Part shown: piece by piece, positions 1 through 8,361 of the stretch
Layout of the letters: each line of letters opens with the position of its first letter
Position numbering within the stretch: position 1 is the stretch's first letter
DNA from: Novosphingobium sp. Fuku2-ISO-50
GTDB lineage: Bacteria; Pseudomonadota; Alphaproteobacteria; Sphingomonadales; Sphingomonadaceae
NCBI RefSeq assembly: GCF_001519055.1
Contig: NZ_KQ954298.1
Span: forward strand, 43,880-107,879
DNA: 64,000 nt
Reading direction: 5' to 3'
The notes under the pieces: model-generated
Database searches by the model: none
What the model saw: the letters and a program-made list of their open reading frames with translations, nothing else
Told to the model about the DNA's origin: nothing
Translations under genes and position numbers: made by a program

Positions 1-2157
1 ATGATCAACCTGACGCTGCCCGATGATACGATCGAACCCATGCAGATCGGCGACGTGCCGGACTATCCCGAAGTCGCGCGCGCGGTTACCAAGTTCATTC
101 GCTGTATCATCGTGGCCTTCGCGGGTAGCGCGACGCTGACGGCCCCGCTCGCCGCCTGGTTCGTCAAGCTGTCCCAGAAGACCAGCGACGATACCATGGA
201 GGATCGGCACGAGCGCGGCTCCACGCTGGTCGAAAAGGAGGTCCTCGCCAGCGAAATCGAGGCGCACAATGCCGCCGAGTTCGCCGCCGAATTGGCTGTT
301 CGCTATCCCGACCTTGACCCCAAAGAGGTTGCTGCGCGGCCGATCGCGGAGCGCATCGGGCTCGGGCTGCACGTGCCCTACACCATTGCCGGCATCCCCT
401 ATCCCTGGCGGTTCGAGCAGACCCACGCAATGCTGGTGGGATCCACCGGCACCGGCAAGACCACGATCCTCAAGAGCCTGGTGACGCAGGCGCGCGAGCG
501 TGGCCACCGCTGCGTGATCTTCGATCTGACCGGGACATTTGTCCAAACGTTCTACCGCGAAGAGACCGATATCATCCTCAACACGATGGATGAACGCTGC
601 CCGCCCTGGACGCTGTTCGATGAATGCGACAACTACGCCGACTTCATGTCGGCCGCCGCCGCGCTGATCCCGGGTGGCGACGGGTCTGCGGAAGATCCGT
701 TCTGGGTTTCGGCGGCGCGCACGCTGTTCGTGGAGATGTGCGCGAAGCTGGTGGCCAAAGGGCACACCACCAACGCGGCCATCGTTCAGGAATTGATGAC
801 GTCCGACCTCGAGGCGCTGTGCGAAGCGCTCCTCGGGTCGATCGCCGCGCCCCTGGTCAACCCCAAGGCACCACGCCTCGCGGAATCGGTGCGCGCGGTG
901 TTCAACACCAACGCGCTCGCCATGCGGTTTCTGCCCGATCCGGTGCCGGGCGGCCGCAAACCGTTCTCGATCCGCAGATGGGTCGAAGGCGATGCCGAAC
1001 CGGGATCGATCCTGTTCATCACCTCGATCTTTCGGGATCTCGTGCTCAGCCGGACGCTGCTGACTTTGTGGGTGGACCTCGCGGTCAATTCGCTGATGAC
1101 CATGGAAAACGACCACCGCGACTTGCGGATGTGGTTCCTGTTCGATGAAGTCCATGCGCTCCATCGCCTGCACGCGGTCGAGCACGGCTTGCAGACCGCG
1201 CGCGGTTTCGGAGGTGCCTTTGTTCTCGGGATGCACAGCTTCGACAAGCTGGCCGAGACTTATGGCGAGAAGGGCGCGCACAATCTCGCATCGCTTGCCC
1301 GCACCAAGGTTTTGCTCTCCACCGGAGACAAGCACACGGCCACATTCTCTTCGGACATCATTGGCGAACACGAAGTGCGCGAGATCGATGAGGCCTACTC
1401 GATCGGGGCCACCCGATCGCGCGATGCGGCGACCATCACCCCGCGCACCAGCCTCAAGCCGCTGATGCTGCCTGCCGACCTGGTCAATCTGCAATCGCTG
1501 ACCGGTATCGTGAAGTTTCCTGAGGGGTTTCCGGCTGGTTACATCAAGGTCCAATGGGTCGACTATCCCGTGATTGCCCCACGGTTTATGCGCAACAAGT
1601 CCATGCCGGTTGCAGGTCTGCTGCAGCCGCGCGCCACAGACGACAATTCGGAAAGCGCGGACAGCGGGCCGCAAATGCGCGTCGACAACGAACGCGCGGT
1701 TGAAGCGCCGACACAGCCGGAACGGTCCGTGAGGCCGGGGCCGTCGCCCGATCTGTTCGCGGCGATGAATGTGCCCATCACACCATCGTTTGCCAACCGC
1801 GTGCCGCCGAAGGGTGAGGGCGATGCGAAGTTGCCAATCGTCGAGGGGGCCGTCGTGCCGTCAAAGGAAGCGCGCCGCGTGCTCGACAGCTTTCGGTCGC
1901 ACCGCGGCGACATCGCGCGGGAAGGGCCGAATCTTGGCGGAGCCCGCTCGGGCCCGACATCGACCGACCCGATGGACAGGGCGTCGCCACGTGGCACACC
2001 GGGTGCATCTCGCCAGGTTCAGCAGATATCCATCGAGGAACTGACCGGACAGGCTTACGGCGATAGTTCCGAAAAGAAGGGCACTGAGCGCCGTGGTCCT
2101 GAAAGCCATCGCGACGATCACGGCCGTGACGATGACGGCATGAGCCTGGATCTTTGA
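1..2157 (+). CDS. traD: Conjugative coupling ATPase, TraD/TrwB type (5' end at window edge)
   Basis: Type IV secretion coupling protein: an inner-membrane hexameric ATPase that brings the relaxase-DNA complex to the secretion channel. A hydrophobic segment lies at about residues 32-55. A Walker A motif GSTGTGKT starts at Gly147 and a Walker B-like FDE (Asp382-Glu383) lies in WFLFDEVHAL. The last 200 residues are charged and low-complexity, as in F TraD tails that contact relaxase or relaxosome partners. The ATG is the first base of the window, so a longer N-terminus with another membrane helix cannot be excluded. It is followed 3 bp later by the relaxase gene, the usual traD-traI pairing. Function is secure; the exact start is not. 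Confidence 0.93.
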   Translation: MINLTLPDDTIEPMQIGDVPDYPEVARAVTKFIRCIIVAFAGSATLTAPLAAWFVKLSQKTSDDTMEDRHERGSTLVEKEVLASEIEAHNAAEFAAELAVRYPDLDPKEVAARPIAERIGLGLHVPYTIAGIPYPWRFEQTHAMLVGSTGTGKTTILKSLVTQARERGHRCVIFDLTGTFVQTFYREETDIILNTMDERCPPWTLFDECDNYADFMSAAAALIPGGDGSAEDPFWVSAARTLFVEMCAKLVAKGHTTNAAIVQELMTSDLEALCEALLGSIAAPLVNPKAPRLAESVRAVFNTNALAMRFLPDPVPGGRKPFSIRRWVEGDAEPGSILFITSIFRDLVLSRTLLTLWVDLAVNSLMTMENDHRDLRMWFLFDEVHALHRLHAVEHGLQTARGFGGAFVLGMHSFDKLAETYGEKGAHNLASLARTKVLLSTGDKHTATFSSDIIGEHEVREIDEAYSIGATRSRDAATITPRTSLKPLMLPADLVNLQSLTGIVKFPEGFPAGYIKVQWVDYPVIAPRFMRNKSMPVAGLLQPRATDDNSESADSGPQMRVDNERAVEAPTQPERSVRPGPSPDLFAAMNVPITPSFANRVPPKGEGDAKLPIVEGAVVPSKEARRVLDSFRSHRGDIAREGPNLGGARSGPTSTDPMDRASPRGTPGASRQVQQISIEELTGQAYGDSSEKKGTERRGPESHRDDHGRDDDGMSLDL

Positions 2158-2160
2158 TCG

Positions 2161-5139
2161 ATGCTCTCGATCGCCCCGGTTGGTTCCGCCGGCGGGGCAG
2201 CAGACTACTTTGCGAAGGACGACTACTACACTGGCGAGCATGCCAGCGAAGTCAGTGCATGGGGTGGGCGAGGGGCTGCCGAGCTCGGGCTTGACGGCGA
2301 AGTGGAAAAGCAGGTTTTCGAGGACCTGCTCAACGGTCGCCTGCCCGACGGCGAACAGGTGGGCGATCCCGAGCGGCGGCGCGCCGGGATCGACCTCACC
2401 TTTTCCATGCCGAAATCGGCCAGTGTCCTTGCCTATGTTGCGGGCGATGAGCGGCTGCTCGACGCTCACTTGCAGGCGGTGCGCCAGACCATGGGCTGGG
2501 TGGAACGGTCCTTTGCCGAAGGCCGTACTTACGACAGCAATCGCAAGGGCGACCCGATCCGCACCGGGCATCTGACTTATGCAATGTTCCAGCACGATAC
2601 GAGCCGCAAGCTGGACCCACAGGCCCATCTCCATGTCGTGGTGGCCAACCTGACCAAGGTTGCCGGCAAGTGGCAGGCGCTGCACAATGACGCGTTGTGG
2701 AAGAACAATTCGATCATCGGCAGCGTCTATCACGCGGCGCTCAGGGCAGTGGTCGAGGAATTGGGCTACGACACCCGCCTGACCGGCAAGCATGGGCAGT
2801 TTGAAATCGATGGTGTGCCCGAGCATGTGGTGACGGCCTTCAGTCAGCGACGTGAAGAGGTTCTGGCCAAGGCGGCAGCACTCGGTGTTGCTACCCCACG
2901 AGGGCGTGACGCGGTTGTCGTCAGGACACGCGATGCAAAGATCAATCTCGACGACCGCGATGGTTTGCGCGCGGAGTGGCGGGAGCGGGCGGCTGGGTTG
3001 GGGTTTGATGGTCAGGCGCTGGTCGCAGGGGCCAGGGCGCGCGCGGCCGAGGTGGGCCGGATCGTTGGTGGGCTTGGTGCCGTGCGGCAGGTTGGCGAAA
3101 TCCTCGGCAACTGGGCCGGGACTATGCGCGAATGGCTGAGGCCGGGCGATCCCTTGCTGACCAATGGGATAGCGCGGCTTTCCATGACCGCGCCCGAAAT
3201 CGGTGCCGAGATGGCGGTGGCGTCGGCGATCCGCATTCTGGGCCAGCGCGAGGCGGCGTTCGCGATCCACGAGGTTTCGCGCACGGCGCTCGATCTGGGC
3301 ATCAAGGGGGTGACCATCGATGGCGTGGAAGCGCGCATCCGAGCGCTGGCGGACAAGGGGCGACTGGTGTTCGGCGTGCCGACCCGGCCGGATGGCACCA
3401 TTACGCATGTGACAACGCCGGAACACATCGCCGAGGAAAAGCGATTGCTGGATGGCATCGATGCCGGGCGGGGGCAGGGCAGTGTGATCCTGCCTGCCGA
3501 TCGTGCCGCCATTGCCTTGCAGGATCGGGCTGGCGAGCGGCCCTTGGGCGAGGAGCAATTGGGGGCAGGTATCCTCGCTTTGTCCAGCTCGGACCGGGTG
3601 GTGGTGATCCAGGGTGTTGCAGGTGCCGGCAAGACCAGCCTGATCGCGACGATTGCCGACGTTGCGCAGGCAGAGGGTAAGCAGGTGCTGGGCCTCGCGC
3701 AGGCCAACACCATGGTGGCCATGCTCAAGGACGATGCCGGTATCGAGGCGCAGACGGTGTCATCGTTCGTCCATGCGCATCTTCGCGCTGCTCAGGCGGG
3801 AAAGGGCGAGGCGCTCGATGCCGCACGCGACGCGTTGAAGGATACGATTGTGGTGCTCGACGAAGCATCGCTCGTAGCGAACAAGCCGATGAATGACCTC
3901 GTGACCATCGCCAATCGGCTTGGTCTTGATCGTCTGCTCATGATCGGTGACCGGGCTCAGCTTCAGCCGATCGATGCGGGCAAGGCGTTCGCGCTGGTCC
4001 AGTCGCATGGGCCGGCCATGGCCCGCATGGATACCAGCCATCGCCAGCGCACCGACGACATGAAGGCCGTGGCCACACTCACGCGCATGGGTGAATTTGC
4101 AGGCGCATTTCGGGTGCTGGGCGACCGGGTGGTCAGCGCTGGTGCCGATTTTCGCGAGGCGGCTGCAAAAAAGTGGCTCGAACTGTCCGCCGAGGACCGC
4201 GAGCGGACCGCGCTCTATGCCTCGGGGCGCGACACCCGCGCGTTTCTCAATGCCTATGTTCAGCAAGGGCTTTTGGCCGAAGGTACGCTGCGCGGGTTTG
4301 GGGTTGATGTCACCCGTGTCGAGGCCGTAAATCTGACGCGGGAGGAATTGCGCTACGCTCGCAATTACCATCCCGGGCAATTGCTTGAGGTTGCCTCTCG
4401 CGATCGACCAGGCGGCCTGGCGCGCGGGGCCTACGACGTTGTTCGCGTCAATTCCAAGGGCGTGGTGACCTTGCGCGATGAGGCTGGAAAAGAGCATCGA
4501 TTCAAGCCGGGCAAACTTGATCCGACCGATGCGCGCGACCCCTTCATGCTGTCTGAGCGTGAGTCGGTTCGTCTGCACGAGGGCGACCGCATTCGCTGGA
4601 CTGCCAACGACAAGGCGCGGGGGCTGTTGAATTCGGCCGAAGCGGAGATATTGGCGATGAGCGATGTGGGGATCGAAATCAAAACCGCCGAAGGCGCGCG
4701 CCTGGTTCTCGAACCCGGCGACCGGATGTTGTCGCGGCTTGGCCTCGCCTATGCGATCAATATGCACCAGGCACAGGGCATGACCACGGATCTCGGCATC
4801 GGCGTGATGCATTCCGCTGAGCGGCATTTGTCGAACCAGCGGCTGACACACGTCATGGCGACACGAGTTCGGGATGACCTGACCATCTACACAAATGATC
4901 GAGATGGATTGTTGCGCAGCATTTCTGTCAATCCGGGTGACAAGGCATCAGCGTTGGAAGTCGCGAAAGGGGGCATGGCTTTGGGCGATAGGGCGGCGAA
5001 GCCCGGTTCGCCCAAACCGCGTGATCCGTTTGCGATCGACCTTGATTCCTTGCGTTCCGAACGGACGCTTTCGCCAACACCCGGCGAGTTGGGTAAGCCG
5101 ATCAGGGTTCCGGAGAAGAAGCTCGATTTGGGGTTGTGA
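2161..5139 (+). CDS. traI: MobF-family conjugative relaxase-helicase (TraI/TrwC type)
   Basis: Nicks the origin of transfer, stays covalently bound to the 5' end and unwinds the strand to be transferred. The N-terminal relaxase domain (about residues 1-300) has candidate catalytic tyrosines Tyr16, Tyr22 and Tyr23. The metal-binding histidine triad is visible as His145, His156 and His158 in the QHD...DPQAHLH signature of the TrwC family. A RecD-like superfamily 1 helicase follows, with Walker A GVAGAGKT near residue 485, an LDEAS Walker B near residue 570 and a C-terminal NMHQAQGMT motif. At 992 residues it is close to TrwC (about 970) and shorter than F TraI (about 1750). An oriT was not located. 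Confidence 0.95.
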   Translation: MLSIAPVGSAGGAADYFAKDDYYTGEHASEVSAWGGRGAAELGLDGEVEKQVFEDLLNGRLPDGEQVGDPERRRAGIDLTFSMPKSASVLAYVAGDERLLDAHLQAVRQTMGWVERSFAEGRTYDSNRKGDPIRTGHLTYAMFQHDTSRKLDPQAHLHVVVANLTKVAGKWQALHNDALWKNNSIIGSVYHAALRAVVEELGYDTRLTGKHGQFEIDGVPEHVVTAFSQRREEVLAKAAALGVATPRGRDAVVVRTRDAKINLDDRDGLRAEWRERAAGLGFDGQALVAGARARAAEVGRIVGGLGAVRQVGEILGNWAGTMREWLRPGDPLLTNGIARLSMTAPEIGAEMAVASAIRILGQREAAFAIHEVSRTALDLGIKGVTIDGVEARIRALADKGRLVFGVPTRPDGTITHVTTPEHIAEEKRLLDGIDAGRGQGSVILPADRAAIALQDRAGERPLGEEQLGAGILALSSSDRVVVIQGVAGAGKTSLIATIADVAQAEGKQVLGLAQANTMVAMLKDDAGIEAQTVSSFVHAHLRAAQAGKGEALDAARDALKDTIVVLDEASLVANKPMNDLVTIANRLGLDRLLMIGDRAQLQPIDAGKAFALVQSHGPAMARMDTSHRQRTDDMKAVATLTRMGEFAGAFRVLGDRVVSAGADFREAAAKKWLELSAEDRERTALYASGRDTRAFLNAYVQQGLLAEGTLRGFGVDVTRVEAVNLTREELRYARNYHPGQLLEVASRDRPGGLARGAYDVVRVNSKGVVTLRDEAGKEHRFKPGKLDPTDARDPFMLSERESVRLHEGDRIRWTANDKARGLLNSAEAEILAMSDVGIEIKTAEGARLVLEPGDRMLSRLGLAYAINMHQAQGMTTDLGIGVMHSAERHLSNQRLTHVMATRVRDDLTIYTNDRDGLLRSISVNPGDKASALEVAKGGMALGDRAAKPGSPKPRDPFAIDLDSLRSERTLSPTPGELGKPIRVPEKKLDLGL

Positions 5140-5369
5140 CTATGGGGTTGGTCGCGGGATGAATTGCCCGGGATTGTGGACTGACCGGAATGTCGCCTTC
5201 AGGACGCAGATGGGGCCAAGCTGCCTTTCGTTCATGCCGATAGATTGAACGATTATCCTTCAGCATGCTGTGGTCTCTGGAAGGTCAGCTTCAAAAGCCA
5301 TGGAGGAGCTACCCCCTTGCCATACTGCAAGCCTGCCGCCATCTTCCATACCCATACGGGGGCGTGGCT

Positions 5370-5960
5370 ATGGAAGTCAATCTGCGGGAATTGCACGGCA
5401 ATTGGGACAAGGGCTTCGCCCTTCACAAGCAAGTTTTGAAAAGCGTTTGCATTGGCCATTACGATAATGGGCGTCCAAAATTCGATACCGAGCGTTCGGA
5501 GCCGGGGGAGGCGCTATTTCGTCTTAAATATCGCGGTGACTACAACCAGGCCGAGCCGTTGGCACAAGCGATGCGCGAACATATCGTGCCTGCTCTGAGT
5601 GATTTCGCGATGGTCATACCGATGCCGGCGACAACGCCACGCCCGCGTCAGCCGGTCGACGAAATCGCTGAAAAGCTGGCCGTGAAACTCGGTTTGTTTT
5701 ACGCGAATGGGCTGCTGACCAAAATGCCACCGCCCCCCGGCACGCCAGCGATCAAGGATCTGGCGACCAAGGCGGAAAAGGCCGCCGCCCTGGCCCACAG
5801 CTTCGTGCTGAATCCCGCGATCATTACGAACGACGGGAAATGGGGCGCTTTGCTGGTCGATGATCTATATGATTCCGGCGCGACGCTGGAAGCGGCTTGC
5901 GCGATTCTACGCGGATATGCGAAGATCAGCCAAATTTTTGTAGCAACTTGCTCATGGTGA
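5370..5960 (+). CDS. Phosphoribosyltransferase-fold protein (ComF/amidophosphoribosyltransferase-like)
   Basis: The hallmark is the PRPP-binding loop LLVDDLYDSGATLEAA near the C-terminus, a hydrophobic strand followed by two acidic residues and SGxT, as in type I phosphoribosyltransferases. The earlier segment VIPMPATTPRPRQP...IAEKLA resembles the ComF/GntX region between PPI-loop and flexible loop. The reading frame is open from 5265, but I chose ATG 5370 (MEVNLREL) because GGGGGCG precedes it by a suitable distance. No zinc-finger cysteines of true ComF are present. The stop overlaps the start of the downstream SLOG gene, so the two are translationally coupled. The substrate is unknown; a nucleotide-linked role is inferred from the pairing. 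Confidence 0.72.
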   Translation: MEVNLRELHGNWDKGFALHKQVLKSVCIGHYDNGRPKFDTERSEPGEALFRLKYRGDYNQAEPLAQAMREHIVPALSDFAMVIPMPATTPRPRQPVDEIAEKLAVKLGLFYANGLLTKMPPPPGTPAIKDLATKAEKAAALAHSFVLNPAIITNDGKWGALLVDDLYDSGATLEAACAILRGYAKISQIFVATCSW

Positions 5961-6517
5961 CAGATATGGAAACGGTCTTCATTGCAGGTTCGATCGCGAT
6001 CAGTCGGCTCGATCAGCGGGTTAAGGATCGGATCTCGAAAGCGGTAAGTTCGGGGCTGTCCGTGGCGGTCGGGGATGCCGACGGCGCGGACACCTCGATT
6101 CAACAACACTTGGCCAGTATCAAAGCAGAGCATGTGACGGTCTATTGCAGCGGCGATCGACCGCGCAACAATGTCGGCGACTGGACGGTCGAGCATGTCT
6201 ATCCGGATGCTGAGCCGGGTACACGCGCCTATTTCACGGCAAAAGACGTGAAGATGGCAGAGGTAGCCAATTACGGCCTGATGATCTGGGACGCGAAAAG
6301 CACCGGCACCTTGAGCAACGTGATCGAGCTGCTGAAGGCCAAGAAAGCGTCTGTGGTGTTCGTCAACAAAGCCAAAACGTTCGTCAACGTCAAAGATGGC
6401 CATGCCCTCGAAACGCTGCTGGCCAATATGTCAGACGTGGCGAAGGCGAAGGCTGAAAAGAAGATGGGGCTGTCCTCGAAGGTCGCAGCATTCAATCAGC
6501 CGCAATTCGCGCTGTAA
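5954..6517 (+). CDS. SLOG-superfamily (YspA/DprA-like) nucleotide-binding protein
   Basis: The N-terminus VFIAGSIAIS, followed by a helix and then SVAVGDADGADTSIQQHL, matches the SLOG/YspA pattern, where a GD(A)xGAD loop after a beta strand binds a nucleotide or nucleotide-derived ligand. LMIWDAKSTGTLSNVIELL is the matching C-terminal SGT-type strand and helix. It is about 187 residues long and probably cytosolic. ATG 5954 overlaps the stop of the phosphoribosyltransferase gene; ATG 5966 is an alternative. SLOG domains are known as sensors or processors of nucleotides in bacterial conflict systems; coupling to a PRTase suggests synthesis or salvage of a nucleotide ligand. That role is inference. 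Confidence 0.75.
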   Translation: MVTDMETVFIAGSIAISRLDQRVKDRISKAVSSGLSVAVGDADGADTSIQQHLASIKAEHVTVYCSGDRPRNNVGDWTVEHVYPDAEPGTRAYFTAKDVKMAEVANYGLMIWDAKSTGTLSNVIELLKAKKASVVFVNKAKTFVNVKDGHALETLLANMSDVAKAKAEKKMGLSSKVAAFNQPQFAL

Positions 6518-6539
6518 GCGATGCGGCAAGGGAAGAATC

Positions 6540-7022
6540 TTGGACATTTTGAAGCGCGGACGCCGCATCGCTATCGGTATGATCGCCAGCGCCAGTCTGG
6601 CCACCTCCGCCCATGCAGGCGAGCTGGTGCAATGCTCTCACGCCGACGTGGCGGACATCTCAATATCGCTGGGAATCCGAACAGGGTTTGGTGCAGCCCT
6701 AGGCTGCATTAAGGCCCCGTTTGCGGTCGATATGACGCCCTGCGCGCCCGCGAACGGCTTTGGCATGTCGGCAGGTACGGGGACAGCTCCATTAGTGGGT
6801 ATCACGCACCAATGGCAGGGCTACATGAACCATATGGGGCCGGTCATGGGCTTTCGGATGGACGAAAGCAGCTATGATTTTTCCGGCATGTTCGTTGGCT
6901 TTGGGAAGCTGACGCGGCAGTGGGATTTCCACTTGTCGCGGATCACCGGCAAGGGCGTGGCCACGGTGCCGGGAAAAGCTCCCGTCACCTATGATTGCAC
7001 CTCAGTTCGGCAAAGGCTCTGA
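6540..7022 (+). CDS. Small exported protein of unknown function
   Basis: I place the start at TTG 6540, in a frame open from further upstream, because AGGGAAG lies about 8 bases before it and the resulting N-terminus is a textbook signal peptide: a basic KRGRR start, a hydrophobic core IAIGMIASASLATS and an AHA-type cleavage site before GELVQC. The mature part (about 135 residues) has a few cysteines and is rich in Gly, Met and aromatic residues. I do not recognise the family. It starts 22 bp after the SLOG gene on the same strand, so it may be co-transcribed, but a functional link is not shown. Confidence 0.6.
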   Translation: MDILKRGRRIAIGMIASASLATSAHAGELVQCSHADVADISISLGIRTGFGAALGCIKAPFAVDMTPCAPANGFGMSAGTGTAPLVGITHQWQGYMNHMGPVMGFRMDESSYDFSGMFVGFGKLTRQWDFHLSRITGKGVATVPGKAPVTYDCTSVRQRL

Positions 7023-7123
7023 CCAGCGCATTGATCACGCGGAAGGGTTGTCGAGCCCACTTCGGCGCGCCGGAAAGCGGCTCTGCTTCCCCGGCGAAAT
7101 TTATTTTTGCCTAAGGGCCAAAA

Positions 7124-7140
7124 CCGCCCGTTTTGGGCGG
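7124..7140 (+). terminator. GC-rich hairpin, weak terminator candidate
   Basis: CCGCCC and GGGCGG pair around a GTTTT loop about 100 bp after the exported-protein gene. The trailing sequence CGCATTTT is only a short and imperfect U-tract, so termination is plausible rather than clear. Confidence 0.35.
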
Positions 7141-7227
7141 CGCATTTTGCTAAATAGAAGGCAACGCTTTCAACGCGCTGCCCGTTTGTGGGGTCGGTCT
7201 TCCCTGCTAAAACGGGGAGAAAAGTTG

Positions 7228-7287
7228 ATGATAGATTCTAATCTATTGATCGTAGCGGTGCTGCTTATCGTTTCAATGCGTAAGTGA
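7228..7287 (+). CDS. Putative 19-residue hydrophobic peptide
   Basis: A very short ORF (ATG 7228, stop TGA) encodes a peptide with an acidic start (MIDSN), a continuous hydrophobic stretch LLIVAVLLIV and a basic end SMRK. A strong ribosome-binding site GGGGAG sits 8 bases before the ATG, and a hairpin terminator follows at once. This is the layout of small membrane peptides, including some type I toxins. No antisense RNA promoter was identified. The ORF could be chance; the RBS and terminator are what make it worth recording. Confidence 0.35.
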   Translation: MIDSNLLIVAVLLIVSMRK

Positions 7288-7327
7288 GCTAAAGCGGGGG
7301 AGGATAAGCCCCCCCCTCCCTTTTGCT
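7287..7327. terminator. Imperfect hairpin between convergent genes, probable bidirectional terminator
   Basis: The segment AGCTAAAGCGGGGGAGG pairs imperfectly with CCCCCCCTCCCTTTTGCT. It has A-rich and T-rich edges and lies between the plus-strand small ORF and the minus-strand DUF4238-like gene that ends at 7327, so it could serve both directions. Confidence 0.5.
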
Positions 7328-8106
7328 TAATCGCCGTGAACAGCCAAGTCGATGCCGGGGCAGGCACTAAGGTCGCGGGCAAAGACGTAATCTTTGGCCC
7401 ATTGCCGTTGGGCAGCGTTGAGCAGGGAAACGAATCTGCCTGTAACGGGTCCGCTAAGCCCATTCAGCATGAAGGCCAGGGTCGGTGTGATCGGGACGAT
7501 GGGTCGGTGCGGCGCGTCGGGCACGCAAAACTCACCCTCGCTGGCTGTCAGAAGGCCCCAGGAATGTCCCGCCATATCGGCCACTACTCGGTCGATGTTG
7601 AGCCTGATGACGGGAGCGGCAATGTCGCGCGCAGCGATGCTTCCGTCCGCTCTAAAGCCGATTATGTTATTCTTTTCCAGGTTTTCGAGTTCGTCCCGCG
7701 TATAAGCAACACGAGGCGTTCCTGACGTCTCTAGCGTCTGACTGGCAAGCTGACGGCGGTGGGCACGTGTGCCCCACAGGGCAAAAAATTCGGTGATGGT
7801 ATGCTGCCGGGCAGGACTGGTGCGGAATTGACCTTCGGCCAGCACATCATCCGTGAGCTGCTGGAAACAGTCCTCGATCTGCTTCATGAAACCCTGCTCA
7901 GCCCCATGACTCCACGCGCGATCGGCGCAGAACATAGAATCGTTCGGCCGTGCCTTTCGACGTTTACCGTTTTTCCAATCGAGCAGATCGACGCCGCCGG
8001 CTCCGACGAACCGCCCGATGCTCTTGGCCGGGTAGACATGCTGCCTGATCGTCAATTCGTGCGGGTTGCCCGGTTGGGTTTTCTCGGATCGGCTTGGCTT
8101 GTCCAT
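7327..8106 (-). CDS. DUF4238-like protein
   Basis: A 259-residue soluble protein. The N-terminal part has the look of DUF4238 proteins: TIRQHVYPAKSIGRFVG near residue 20, then a DLLDWKNGK beta hairpin and a CADRAWSHGAEQGF stretch corresponding to the family's small-residue, aromatic and E-rich region. DUF4238 proteins have no established biochemical role and are sporadically distributed. It lies on the minus strand behind the DUF6119 gene with a 255-bp gap, so it probably has its own promoter. The surrounding DNA is less GC-rich than the tra region, which fits acquisition as cargo. The family call is by motif impression only. Confidence 0.55.
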   Translation of the reverse strand: MDKPSRSEKTQPGNPHELTIRQHVYPAKSIGRFVGAGGVDLLDWKNGKRRKARPNDSMFCADRAWSHGAEQGFMKQIEDCFQQLTDDVLAEGQFRTSPARQHTITEFFALWGTRAHRRQLASQTLETSGTPRVAYTRDELENLEKNNIIGFRADGSIAARDIAAPVIRLNIDRVVADMAGHSWGLLTASEGEFCVPDAPHRPIVPITPTLAFMLNGLSGPVTGRFVSLLNAAQRQWAKDYVFARDLSACPGIDLAVHGD

Positions 8107-8361
8107 GATAGTTATCCCGAGCGTTTTGAAATGGTCGTCTCGATGAATAGCAAGCCGATTTACCGCTTCTTTCGACAGATGTCCGCTGGCTATGCTACCT
8201 GTTGATCGACAACGATCCCACCATTTAGTTGTCAGCCTGGCGGTTGCAGTATGAACGACCGGCTACTGTCTTAGAACTAATCCGAGGTGCTCAACAACAA
8301 CTCTGTCGGCGTGGTTCCGACAACACTCCGTGGGCGATGGAGCAGGAAGCTTGGCGAACGT

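Noticed and set aside
786..1247. Minus-strand ORF of 153 codons inside traD
   Set aside because: It lies wholly opposite a well-supported coupling-protein gene; high GC creates long antisense frames, and it shows no family motif.
1861..3558. Minus-strand ORF of 565 codons across traD and traI
   Set aside because: It is long, but is antisense to two clear conjugation genes and has no recognisable domain; its composition mirrors the opposite strand.
5265..5369. Upstream extension of the PRTase frame
   Set aside because: The extra 35 residues have no domain features, and the better ribosome-binding site precedes ATG 5370.
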